DNA from: an uncultured Azospirillum sp.
Lineage (GTDB): Bacteria; Pseudomonadota; Alphaproteobacteria; RF32; CAG-239
Direction of reading: 5' to 3'
Length of the DNA stretch: 64,000 bases
Assembly: GCA_900538765.1 (NCBI GenBank)
Contig: UQAB01000003.1
Coordinates: 56,291 to 120,290 of the forward strand
The notes beneath the pieces were generated by a model that searched no databases, was not told the DNA's origin, and saw only the letters and a list, made by a program, of their open reading frames with translations. The translations under genes were made by a program, and so were the position numbers. Positions 14,691 to 22,775 of the stretch are shown here, piece by piece. The first letter of the stretch is position 1, and each line of letters begins with the position of its first letter.

Positions 14691-16055
14691 CTATTTATAA
14701 TCAAGCTTATTGACAATGTCAATAAAATGCTGACCTCTTTCCATAAAGTTTTTATAAAAACCGAAACTTGGCGCCGTCGGAGAGAATAAAACTATTCCCC
14801 CGCCGCAAGATTTCAACTCTTCATAAGCAAAAAGAACAGCTTGTTCCAAATTATTAGCTTCTATCAGTTTAAAATCCTGCCGCTGCGATTCTCTGCGAAT
14901 CGTTTCGGCAATTTGCGGGCCGCTTTGGAAAAGGGTTACTGCCATCTTTACTTTGGGATTGTTGTTAATACAGTGTGCATAATCCGTATAATCCTGTTCA
15001 TTTTCAATTCCGCCGGAAATAACGGCAATATTCCCGTCAAAGCTTTTAATGGCGCTGATTGCTGCCTCAGGCGCCGTGGAAATGCTGTCGTTAATGAAAG
15101 TAACACCGTTGATGACGGCAACTTTTTGCAGGCGATGCGCCAGAGGTTCAAAACTTTCCATGTCCCGGGCAGCCTGACGGATATCCAGCCTCAGGTATTG
15201 CAATATTGAAAAAACGCCGGACAGATTGTCAAGATTATGGTCGCCGTAAAGTTTCAAATCATTAATATTCAGAATTTTTTCCTGTTGATAAAAAAGCTCT
15301 TTTCCTTCGGCATGAAAGCCGTTCTCAACATTGTAGTAAAACAGGTTTTTTCCGTCATATTCCGAAATAAAACGGTTTAGTTCGGGATTCCTCTGGTTAA
15401 CGAAACAAATGTCATCCCGATTCTGATAATAGATAAGGTGCAGCTTGTCACGGCAATAATTGTCGTGAGTTCTGTGCCAGCCGGTATGAATAAAAAACAG
15501 GTTTGTAAACATGGCAATGTGCGGCGAAACGGTTAAATCTGCCGCTTGATAACTGGAAATTTCCGCAACAATGTAATCATAACCGCCGTCGATAAGTTCA
15601 ATTAACGGTCGGCCGATATTTCCACCTAGGCCAACATTCAGTCCCTGTTTAATCATTATGTGATAAAGAGCGCTGACACTGGTACTTTTCCCTTTTGAAC
15701 CGGTTATGGCGATAATTTTGCAATGCGGCTGGCGCAGCCTGATTTCACTGAAGCACAAATCAGTTGAAGAGGTAAAATAAACGCCGTTTGCTTTAGCTCT
15801 GATGATTTCGTCTTTATAAACGCTGACACCGGGAGATTTGATAACAACTTCAACCGAGTTAAGCAAAGACGCTAAATCTTCTCCCGATTTCATAACATAA
15901 GCGCAAAATTCTTCAGGGACTTCCATCGGTGTGTCATTATAGATAATAATATCGCGGCTAATATCATGGCGCTTAAGATAACGTAAAACAGATTGTCCTT
16001 CTGTTCCTAACCCCCATATCATAATCTTTTTGTTTTTTAAATCTTGCAACAACAT
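14691..16055 (-). CDS. murD: MurD-family UDP-MurNAc-L-alanine:glutamate ligase
   Basis: The 454-residue product has the three-domain Mur ligase layout: an N-terminal Rossmann-like domain (MIWGLGTEGQSVLRYL), a central ATPase domain with P-loop GSKGKST (residues 119-125) and GGNIGRPL, and a C-terminal domain with NDSISTAPEAA and a late SPTAPSFG motif. In the cell this class adds glutamate to UDP-MurNAc-L-Ala. Unusually, the conserved DHLDRH segment of standard MurD is replaced by IHTGWHRTHDNYCRDK. The gene lies outside a cell-wall cluster, so it could be a MurD paralogue (for example a MurD2-like L-Glu ligase) rather than the housekeeping enzyme. Its ATG shares a base with the stop of the upstream MscS gene (TAATG), so the two are translationally coupled. 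Confidence 0.8.
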   Translation of the reverse strand: MLLQDLKNKKIMIWGLGTEGQSVLRYLKRHDISRDIIIYNDTPMEVPEEFCAYVMKSGEDLASLLNSVEVVIKSPGVSVYKDEIIRAKANGVYFTSSTDLCFSEIRLRQPHCKIIAITGSKGKSTSVSALYHIMIKQGLNVGLGGNIGRPLIELIDGGYDYIVAEISSYQAADLTVSPHIAMFTNLFFIHTGWHRTHDNYCRDKLHLIYYQNRDDICFVNQRNPELNRFISEYDGKNLFYYNVENGFHAEGKELFYQQEKILNINDLKLYGDHNLDNLSGVFSILQYLRLDIRQAARDMESFEPLAHRLQKVAVINGVTFINDSISTAPEAAISAIKSFDGNIAVISGGIENEQDYTDYAHCINNNPKVKMAVTLFQSGPQIAETIRRESQRQDFKLIEANNLEQAVLFAYEELKSCGGGIVLFSPTAPSFGFYKNFMERGQHFIDIVNKLDYK

Positions 16056-18487
16056 TATTTTTTACCTTTTTTAGCTGCGTAAAACTGGCTTTGCGTTTCT
16101 TCAGAAACAACGCTTCCCTGGTGAACGACCATCTGCGGAAACGGAATTTCGATTCCCTCGTCTTTAAAGCGGCGGTTGATTTCAAAACGGATATCGCTGG
16201 GAGCATTCCAGCCGTTCCAAATATCGCTGACATAAAAACGCAATTCAAAGTCAAGACTGCTGGCTCCAAAATCCTGAAACAAAACATACGGTTCCGGCTT
16301 TTTCAAAATCCGGCGGTTGGATGTGGCGCATTCCAAAAGAATATCCCTGACTTTTTCAACATCGGAACCATAAGCGACACCAACTTTTACGGAATAACGA
16401 GCCCAGTTGTTGGTGTGCGTCAGGTTGGTAAGAGAGTTGGAGAGCAGAGTGGCGTTAGGAATAATAACGCTGGCGCGGTTAAATGTTTCAACTTCCGTTG
16501 CGCGGATGTTGATTTGTTTGACTTTTCCTTCTTCTCCGGCAATTTTAACCCAGTCACCGACTTTTACAGGCCGCTCAAATAAAAGAATAATGCCTGATAC
16601 AAAGTTGTTGACGATATTCTGCAAACCCAGACCGATACCAACAGAGAGAGCACCGGCGATGAGGGCAAGGTTGCTTAAATTACCGCCGAGGACGATAATT
16701 GACAGTATTGCCGCAATTATAAAGCTGATGAACCCCATGCCGGAAGCCAGAGAATTTTTTATACCGTCATCCATTTCCAGCTGGTTAAGCACATTGTTAA
16801 TCAAGTGTCGCCGCAAAGCTTTCATAACCGCCAGTGTGACGAAGAAAGTACAGATTGCCAGCAAAATCGAAATCAGGGAAATATTAACACCGCCGACAGA
16901 AAAACCAAACAAAACTTTTTTAATGCTTTGCAACAGAATGTCTGTTGAAACGCCCCAGATGCTGAGCAGGATAATGCCTGCAAAGATAATGAAAAGCGGA
17001 TCGACCAGAAGATTCATCCAGAAATCGATTTTGCTGATTAAACGGCGGCGCAATTTAAACGTTTTAGCCCAGAAACGCAGGAATAAAACCCGGTGCAGCG
17101 CTTCGCTGACGGCGCGTCTTAAGATGAAAAACAGTCCGACAATAAAGCATGAGGCAAGAAAACGGTCAAAAATAAAATCAGCCAGCCGCGGATAGCCGAA
17201 AAGAGATAAAACAAAAACGCCGATGGAAAACAACGCAACGGTAAAGGTGAGTTTCATTGCCGGAGTAAATGACGAGTCTTCACTGTCATCATCCTGGGTT
17301 TCATAAGTGCCTGTACTGCCGCAGTCGTCGTCCAGCATAATGATTTTTGTAACCATGATAATGCTGAGGGCTTTAACCGCGCAGGAGATTGTCATAACAT
17401 AATACATTAATTCAACCGGATAATTTTCTCTGGAAGATACATATTCCATAAAAGAACACAGGCTGATCATGGTAATGAAAAAATAAAAAACGGTTTTAAG
17501 CTTTTTAGCTTTGGGCGTACTCATGTTGACCAGCCGCCAGCGTTCATTGTATGGGGTTAGAGTGACTCTGGTCAGCGCCCGTCCGAGAACAATAAACAGC
17601 GAATAAAACAACAGGGAATTGATAATCAGGCCGAAAAAGCCGAGCGTAAAAACTTTTGTGTTGTACATCCACACCAAAGCCGCGCAAATCAGGCTGGCAG
17701 GAATAATGCCGTACGACAGGGCTACAAAAAATGCGGCCACGACTTTGCGGCTGTAACGGATTCTCTCTTCTTCAATATGCTTGTAACCGAAATATTTTAA
17801 AATCAGTGCCCGGAGATATATGCTGATAATCAAAGCCAAAGCAACAAAAAGCAAAACAAAGGCGATGTTGTTTTTTACAAAATCTTTATTAACGGATGAA
17901 AGGTTTTTATACCACACAACCGGTGATTTTATCACATCGTAAACGAACGTGACAAACAGCTTGTTAGCCGTATAAAAATTTTGCGGAGAGATTAATGGCG
18001 GCTGGCTTTCCAGAATACGCCCCAGCAGGGCATTGCTGCGGATTTCCAGAATAAGCGTTTCCAATTCTTCAATTCTGGCGGCACTGACGTCTGCTTCGGA
18101 AATTTTTGCCCGTAATAGTGATGCTTCTTTATTAAATTCCTTGCGTTTATTGGCAATAACCGCAACTTCTTTGCTACCGTCTTCTGGAGCTGCACCCAGA
18201 GCCTCAATACGCTTCTCCACAAATTCCAAATCGCGTTGTGTTTGCTTTTTGCTGCTGTTGACTTCCGACAGGATATTATCCAGCTTTGTGACATAATCGG
18301 ATAGCATATTAGGCTTGATGGACGTTTGCTTCAATTCCTTTTCTATACTGTCCAGCTCTTTGTTGATTGAATTATAATTAATAACGCTTGTCTGAGCAAC
18401 ATGAGGATTTTCCACCGGTGCGGCATAAGCCGGGCTTATGACTGTTAAGGTGAGCAGTAAACATAAAAATTGGGCATATTTCCGCAT
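16055..18487 (-). CDS. MscS-family mechanosensitive channel with large N-terminal region
   Basis: The 810-residue protein begins with a signal peptide (cleavage after SPAYA, about residue 22). A periplasmic coiled-coil region follows (about 25-150), then a series of membrane helices (about 185-530), and finally the MscS core. The pore helix (LALIAGALSVGIGLGLQNIV) and the beta domain signature (FERPVKVGDWVKIAGEEG) are clear. This is the MscK/KefA-like architecture. Such channels open under membrane tension to release solutes during osmotic downshock. It is coupled to the MurD-family gene, linking osmotic protection and cell-wall synthesis in one operon. Confidence 0.92.
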   Translation of the reverse strand: MRKYAQFLCLLLTLTVISPAYAAPVENPHVAQTSVINYNSINKELDSIEKELKQTSIKPNMLSDYVTKLDNILSEVNSSKKQTQRDLEFVEKRIEALGAAPEDGSKEVAVIANKRKEFNKEASLLRAKISEADVSAARIEELETLILEIRSNALLGRILESQPPLISPQNFYTANKLFVTFVYDVIKSPVVWYKNLSSVNKDFVKNNIAFVLLFVALALIISIYLRALILKYFGYKHIEEERIRYSRKVVAAFFVALSYGIIPASLICAALVWMYNTKVFTLGFFGLIINSLLFYSLFIVLGRALTRVTLTPYNERWRLVNMSTPKAKKLKTVFYFFITMISLCSFMEYVSSRENYPVELMYYVMTISCAVKALSIIMVTKIIMLDDDCGSTGTYETQDDDSEDSSFTPAMKLTFTVALFSIGVFVLSLFGYPRLADFIFDRFLASCFIVGLFFILRRAVSEALHRVLFLRFWAKTFKLRRRLISKIDFWMNLLVDPLFIIFAGIILLSIWGVSTDILLQSIKKVLFGFSVGGVNISLISILLAICTFFVTLAVMKALRRHLINNVLNQLEMDDGIKNSLASGMGFISFIIAAILSIIVLGGNLSNLALIAGALSVGIGLGLQNIVNNFVSGIILLFERPVKVGDWVKIAGEEGKVKQINIRATEVETFNRASVIIPNATLLSNSLTNLTHTNNWARYSVKVGVAYGSDVEKVRDILLECATSNRRILKKPEPYVLFQDFGASSLDFELRFYVSDIWNGWNAPSDIRFEINRRFKDEGIEIPFPQMVVHQGSVVSEETQSQFYAAKKGKK

Positions 18488-18507
18488 TGCAGATTCCTCA
18501 AAGAAAA

Positions 18508-19518
18508 TTAATGTGATTTTTTCAACAGCAGTTTCATCACGGCAAAAGCGTTCTGAGCCGCGCCGGCGCGCAGGTTATCGGCAACGCACCAGAAACTGAT
18601 TCCGTTTTCAACCGAAGAATCCTGACGCAACCGGCTGACATAAATGTCGTTTTCGCCCTGAACGTCGGCAAGAGAAACATACCCGCCGTCTACATTCTTG
18701 TCAAAAACGACAACGCCTTTAGTTTGTTTCATCAGTTTGCGCACCTCATCAACGTCAACCTCGCCGTTGCATTCGACGTTGACATATTGCGCTTCGCCGA
18801 TAAATGCCGGAACAACGGCAAAATTGGCGTGAACTTTGATATCATCATGAAGAATCTTTTTGGTTTCGGCGTTGACAGCCCACTCAAAAGACGTTTCTTC
18901 GCCGATAAATTCCCCGACTTGCGGAATAAGGTTAAAAGCAATCTGTTTGTGAAAGACATTCTGATCGTCAACCAGGCTTTCATTCATAAAAATCTTGCGT
19001 GTCTGGCTGAAAAGTTCATCCATGGCCGCGGTTCCGTAAACGGAAGCTGAGGTATAAGCCGTAACAACCAAGCGCTTGATTTTATATTTTTCATCAATGG
19101 CCTTCAAAGGCAAAAGCAACTGGGTAACCGAAGCTGACGGTATGGAAACCACCCCCTTTGCCGCTGCGGCCGCCTTCTCGTCATTAACGCCGGCAATTAT
19201 CATCGGCACGTCACTGTCAGAAAAATAAGCGCCCGTTGTGTCAACAACTTTAATTTTAGCGTTGAGTGCTTTGGGAATGTACCGTTTTGCCTGTTCTTGT
19301 GTTGTTGCAAAAACGGCAACATCTGCTTTTGAAAAATCAAAGCTTTCCAGATTTAATACATCCAAATCGTCATCTTCTCCGTAAGAAACCTGTGTTCCGA
19401 GCGGAGAATTGACATCAACGGCCAAAACGTCGGAAACTTTAATTCCGTCTTCCGCCATAAAATTCAAAATTTCACGGCCGATATTCTCATGAACGCCGAC
19501 AACGGCAAACTTAGTCAT
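18508..19518 (-). CDS. Aspartate-semialdehyde dehydrogenase-like protein lacking catalytic residues
   Basis: The start at ATG 19518 follows AAGGA by seven bases; an upstream ATG at 19551 has no such site. The 336-residue product has the NAD(P)-binding and dimerisation domains of the Asd/ArgC family (start FAVVGVHENIGREIL, end VSRLRQD...FWCVADNLRAGAAQNA). However, the catalytic PNCST motif is replaced by IPSASVTQ (Ala129 where Cys is expected), and the substrate/catalytic RVPV-GH segment reads VVPAFIGEAQ. It therefore should not act as a dehydrogenase. It resembles the USG-1 group of inactive Asd paralogues. A genuine asd gene would be expected elsewhere. The gene follows the polysaccharide region in opposite orientation and may be transcribed with the MscS gene. 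Confidence 0.8.
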   Translation of the reverse strand: MTKFAVVGVHENIGREILNFMAEDGIKVSDVLAVDVNSPLGTQVSYGEDDDLDVLNLESFDFSKADVAVFATTQEQAKRYIPKALNAKIKVVDTTGAYFSDSDVPMIIAGVNDEKAAAAAKGVVSIPSASVTQLLLPLKAIDEKYKIKRLVVTAYTSASVYGTAAMDELFSQTRKIFMNESLVDDQNVFHKQIAFNLIPQVGEFIGEETSFEWAVNAETKKILHDDIKVHANFAVVPAFIGEAQYVNVECNGEVDVDEVRKLMKQTKGVVVFDKNVDGGYVSLADVQGENDIYVSRLRQDSSVENGISFWCVADNLRAGAAQNAFAVMKLLLKKSH

Positions 19519-19692
19519 TTCTTTATTCCTTATCAATTTTTCTGTTTGCATTTATCTTTAACACTTATTTCTTGAAAATGTAATAATTTTTTTTGAAAAA
19601 GTAAACTGCGGCAACGTTATTTCTTTTAAAAATTTAGAAAAAAGGAATTTTCTTTTGGTTATATACAGCTGTAAAAATAATAAATATTTTGC

Positions 19693-19721
19693 TTGATTAA
19701 TCTTGTTTTATTAGCTATCCT
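19693..19721 (+). promoter_or_regulatory. Promoter upstream of the structured RNA and rfbF
   Basis: TTGATT (19693-19698) and TATCCT (19716-19721) have a 17-bp spacer. Transcription would start near 19728, exactly where the strong stem-loops begin. Confidence 0.5.
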
Positions 19722-19726
19722 CGCAA

Positions 19727-19905
19727 CCAACATGTGTATTGTTTTGTTAATACGCATGCAGTGCCTGAGGTGCACGGAGCCGTGAGAAGCTTTATGGGTA
19801 TTAGGTTATGGCGATTCTTTAAGTCTTTCGCCATAATTTCTTGAGTTGTATAAAACGCCGTTGCGGAGATTATCTGCAGCCGGTGTTGTTTAACAACATA
19901 TTTTA
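19727..19905 (+). ncRNA. Candidate structured RNA: stand-alone ncRNA or leader of the rfb operon
   Basis: This 470-bp gap has no credible gene but is rich in perfect stems on the plus strand. ATGTGTATT (19732-19740) pairs with AATACGCAT (19749-19757). CACGG/CCGTG sits at 19773-19784. TTATGGCGA (19806-19814) pairs with TCGCCATAA (19828-19836). TGTTGTT/AACAACA (19884-19898) could be a weak 3' terminator. TGCAG (19757-19761) and CTGCA (19875-19879) could close the whole domain. It could be a 6S-like or other ncRNA, or a leader controlling the surface-polysaccharide operon that starts at 20024. I cannot assign a family. Confidence 0.45.
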
Positions 19906-20023
19906 TCATAATCTTTTCACAATATCTCTGACTTTAGCGCATTTGTGCAATGCCCGGTTATGCTTGGCTTCAATGAATTTCCGGGAATGAATGTTAAGAA
20001 AAAGGTTTAAGAAAGGGAGATTG

Positions 20024-20803
20024 ATGAAAGTTTTAATTTTGGCCGGCGGGCTGGGAACCAGATTGGGAGAAGAAACGGGGGTTCGCCCCAAGCCGATGGT
20101 CGGAATTGGCGGAAAGCCGATTCTCTGGCATATCATGAAAATTTACTCTCATTATGGTTTTAACGAATTTGTTATCCTCTGCGGTTACAAAAGCGAAGTT
20201 ATTAAAGAATACTTTGTTAATTACTACATGAACAATTCGGATGTGACCGTCGATCTCTCGACAAACAGCGTGGAAGTCCATAAAAATTCCTGTGAGCCGT
20301 GGAAAGTAACAATGTTTTATACCGGCCGCAACACGCTGACCGGCGGCCGTATCAAAAAAGTCAAAGACTTTATCGGCAACGAACCGTTCATGCTGACTTA
20401 CGGCGACGGTGTGGGCGATGTCGATATAAAGACACTCCTTGAAAATCATAAAAAATCAGGAAAACTCTGCACGCTGACTGCCTATCAGCCGGAAGGGCGT
20501 TTTGGTGCTTTAGCTATCGACGAAAACGGGGCTATTAACAAGTTTCAGGAAAAGCCGAAAGAAGGCGGGGCTTGGATTAATGCCGGATTCTTCGTCTGCG
20601 AGCCGGAAGTGTTCAATTATATTCCCGATGGCGACGATGTCATTTGGGAACAGGAACCATTGAAAAGCCTGGCTCGTGATGGAAAACTGAATGCCTACAA
20701 ACATACCGGTTTTTGGCATCCGATGGATATGCTGAAAGATAAGGAAGATTTAAACAAAATGTGGGCGGAAAACCGTGCCCCGTGGAAAATCTGGGAGAAA
20801 TAG
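20024..20803 (+). CDS. rfbF: Glucose-1-phosphate cytidylyltransferase
   Basis: RfbF joins CTP and glucose-1-phosphate to give CDP-glucose, the first step to CDP-linked deoxysugars. The 259-residue product begins with the nucleotidyltransferase signature LAGGLGTRLGEETG and RPKPMVGIGGKPILWHIM, and has the metal-binding LTYGDGVGD and the EKPKEGGAWINAGFF segment. The start at 20024 follows AGGGAG; the longer frame from 19991 has no support. It opens an operon of overlapping or closely spaced genes running to 26147. Confidence 0.95.
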   Translation: MKVLILAGGLGTRLGEETGVRPKPMVGIGGKPILWHIMKIYSHYGFNEFVILCGYKSEVIKEYFVNYYMNNSDVTVDLSTNSVEVHKNSCEPWKVTMFYTGRNTLTGGRIKKVKDFIGNEPFMLTYGDGVGDVDIKTLLENHKKSGKLCTLTAYQPEGRFGALAIDENGAINKFQEKPKEGGAWINAGFFVCEPEVFNYIPDGDDVIWEQEPLKSLARDGKLNAYKHTGFWHPMDMLKDKEDLNKMWAENRAPWKIWEK

Positions 20804-20806
20804 TCC

Positions 20807-21703
20807 ATGGCTAAAGTGTTGATAACGGGCGGTACCGGCTTTATCGGCCGCCAAGTTACCAAGGAACTGCTGAATAGAGGATATGAAGTTTTTAGTATCT
20901 CTAAAAATACAGTTCAAGCAGCCTCTGTGTCTTTGCATCCCATACGCCTTGATTTGTTGTCTTTGTCAGATGTTTCGGCTTTTTTCAAAGAATTTCAATT
21001 TGATAATTTGTTGCATATGGCATGGTATGTCGGCCCGAAATGCCATGGTGCAAATATTAATATTGATTGGCTGGCTGCTTCGCTGCATTTAATAAAATGT
21101 TTTTGTGAAGCAGGAGGGCGCAAATTGCTTTGTAATGGAACCGTTTCAGAGTACGATTTTTCATATGGATATCTTCAAGAGGATATGACGCCATTAGCGA
21201 ACAAATCCCTACACGGACAGTCCAAGGCTTCTCTGTATAATGTTATATCAAGATATGCATCACAAAATAACATAGAATTTAAATGGCCGAGAATATTTAA
21301 TCTTTACGGCCCAAATGAAAAGCCTCAGCGTCTGATGCCGTCTGTTATAAACGCTTGCTTGCGCGGAGAAGATGTAAAAGTCAGTGACTGCCTGAAATTT
21401 CAGGATTATTTGCATGTTGAAGATACGGCGCGCGGAATTGTCGATGTTTTTGAAAAAGATATTTCCGGCGCTGTAAACATTTGTTCGGGAAAGCCGGTGC
21501 AACTTCGCGAAATTGTTACCAAAATAGCTGAACTGACAGGTTTTAACGGAGAAATCCTGTGGGGTGCTGTTCCCGCAGCTTTCGGAGATGATTTAGTCGT
21601 CGGAAATAATGAAAAGTTAAAATCTATTGGCTGGAAACCAAAATATTCACTTGAAGAAGGCCTTAAAATGACAATTGATTGGTGGAGAAAAAATAATGTA
21701 TAA
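20807..21703 (+). CDS. NAD-dependent epimerase/dehydratase (extended SDR) with altered active site
   Basis: The 298-residue product has the Rossmann motif ITGGTGFIGRQVTKELL and a C-terminal substrate domain typical of nucleotide-sugar epimerases and reductases. Its position between rfbF and rfbG suggests work on CDP-sugars, for example as a reductase or epimerase late in the pathway. The canonical catalytic YxxxK motif reads HGQSK: the tyrosine is replaced by histidine through a single T-to-C change (CAC for TAC). Activity may be lost or altered. It has a diverged relative four genes downstream (24041), where the tyrosine is intact. The stop overlaps the rfbG start by 8 bp. Confidence 0.82.
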   Translation: MAKVLITGGTGFIGRQVTKELLNRGYEVFSISKNTVQAASVSLHPIRLDLLSLSDVSAFFKEFQFDNLLHMAWYVGPKCHGANINIDWLAASLHLIKCFCEAGGRKLLCNGTVSEYDFSYGYLQEDMTPLANKSLHGQSKASLYNVISRYASQNNIEFKWPRIFNLYGPNEKPQRLMPSVINACLRGEDVKVSDCLKFQDYLHVEDTARGIVDVFEKDISGAVNICSGKPVQLREIVTKIAELTGFNGEILWGAVPAAFGDDLVVGNNEKLKSIGWKPKYSLEEGLKMTIDWWRKNNV

Positions 21704-22775
21704 TAATGTTTACAACGGAAAAACAGTTTTAGTAACCGGACACACCGGTTTTAAAGGATCCTGGCTCTCTATTTGGCTGACAATGCTGGGAGCGAAAGTT
21801 GTCGGCTATTCCTTGGAACCTTATTCCGAACGCGGAAATTTTGAAGCCTGCCATTTACATGACAGACTTTATGCCGATATCCGCGGGGATGTCCGTGATT
21901 TTGAAAAGCTTAACGAAACCATCAAAACCCATAAACCTGAAATTATTTTCCATTTAGCGGCTCAGGCTCTGGTCAGAACAGCTTATCAACATCCCAGAGA
22001 AACATACGAAACTAATATTATGGGCTCAATTAATGTTTTGGAAGCCGTACGCCAAAATGAATGTGTCAAAACAGTTGTCATGATTACATCTGACAAGTGT
22101 TATGAAAATGTTGAACAGATTTGGGGATACAAGGAAACGGATCGCATGGGCGGTTATGATCCTTATTCGGCATCAAAAGGATGTGCCGAACTGGCAATTT
22201 CATCCTATCGTAATTCTTATTTTAACCCTAAAGATTACACCAAACATGGCAAAGCAATCGCTTCTGTCCGTGCCGGCAATGTCATTGGCGGCGGAGATTG
22301 GTCAGATAATCGTCTGATTCCGGATTGTATTCGCTTTATTGAAGCCGGGAAAGACATTGAAATACGCAATCCGATAGCCACGCGTCCGTGGGAACATGTT
22401 TTGGAGCCTTTGTCCGGGTATCTGAAAGTCGGTCAGAAATTAATTGAAAATCCATTGGAATATGCCACCAGCTTTAATTTTGGACCGCATATTTCCGCCA
22501 ATAAAACAGTTTTGGAAGTGGTTCGCCGGCTTGTTGAATACTACGGCAAAGGAAAAGTTGTTGATGCGTCGGATCCCAATGCCGTTCACGAAAATACCCT
22601 CCTCAATCTGGATGTTACCAAAGCTTATGTTATGCTGCAATGGGAAGCAAAGTGGGGATTGCAGGAAGCAGTAGAAAAAACTGTAGATTGGTATAAAGAG
22701 GCTCTGAATTCTCAGGATATGTATGACTTCTGCGTAAAACAGATTTTGGAACATGGAGAACATCTTGCCGGATAA
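21696..22775 (+). CDS. rfbG: CDP-glucose 4,6-dehydratase
   Basis: RfbG converts CDP-glucose into CDP-4-keto-6-deoxyglucose. The 359-residue product begins with the family signature GKTVLVTGHTGFKGSWLSIWL, has HLAAQALVR, ITSDKCYEN and the active-site YDPYSASKGCAE (YxxxK). The start at 21696 is preceded by GGAGAAA and overlaps the end of the preceding gene. Together with rfbF it gives the two first steps of a CDP-deoxysugar pathway; a C3-dehydratase (rfbH) is not seen in the window. Confidence 0.95.
   Translation: MYNNVYNGKTVLVTGHTGFKGSWLSIWLTMLGAKVVGYSLEPYSERGNFEACHLHDRLYADIRGDVRDFEKLNETIKTHKPEIIFHLAAQALVRTAYQHPRETYETNIMGSINVLEAVRQNECVKTVVMITSDKCYENVEQIWGYKETDRMGGYDPYSASKGCAELAISSYRNSYFNPKDYTKHGKAIASVRAGNVIGGGDWSDNRLIPDCIRFIEAGKDIEIRNPIATRPWEHVLEPLSGYLKVGQKLIENPLEYATSFNFGPHISANKTVLEVVRRLVEYYGKGKVVDASDPNAVHENTLLNLDVTKAYVMLQWEAKWGLQEAVEKTVDWYKEALNSQDMYDFCVKQILEHGEHLAG

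Noticed and set aside
16407..17195. Plus-strand 262-codon frame
   Set aside because: Antisense to the MscS channel, with no domain or ribosome site.
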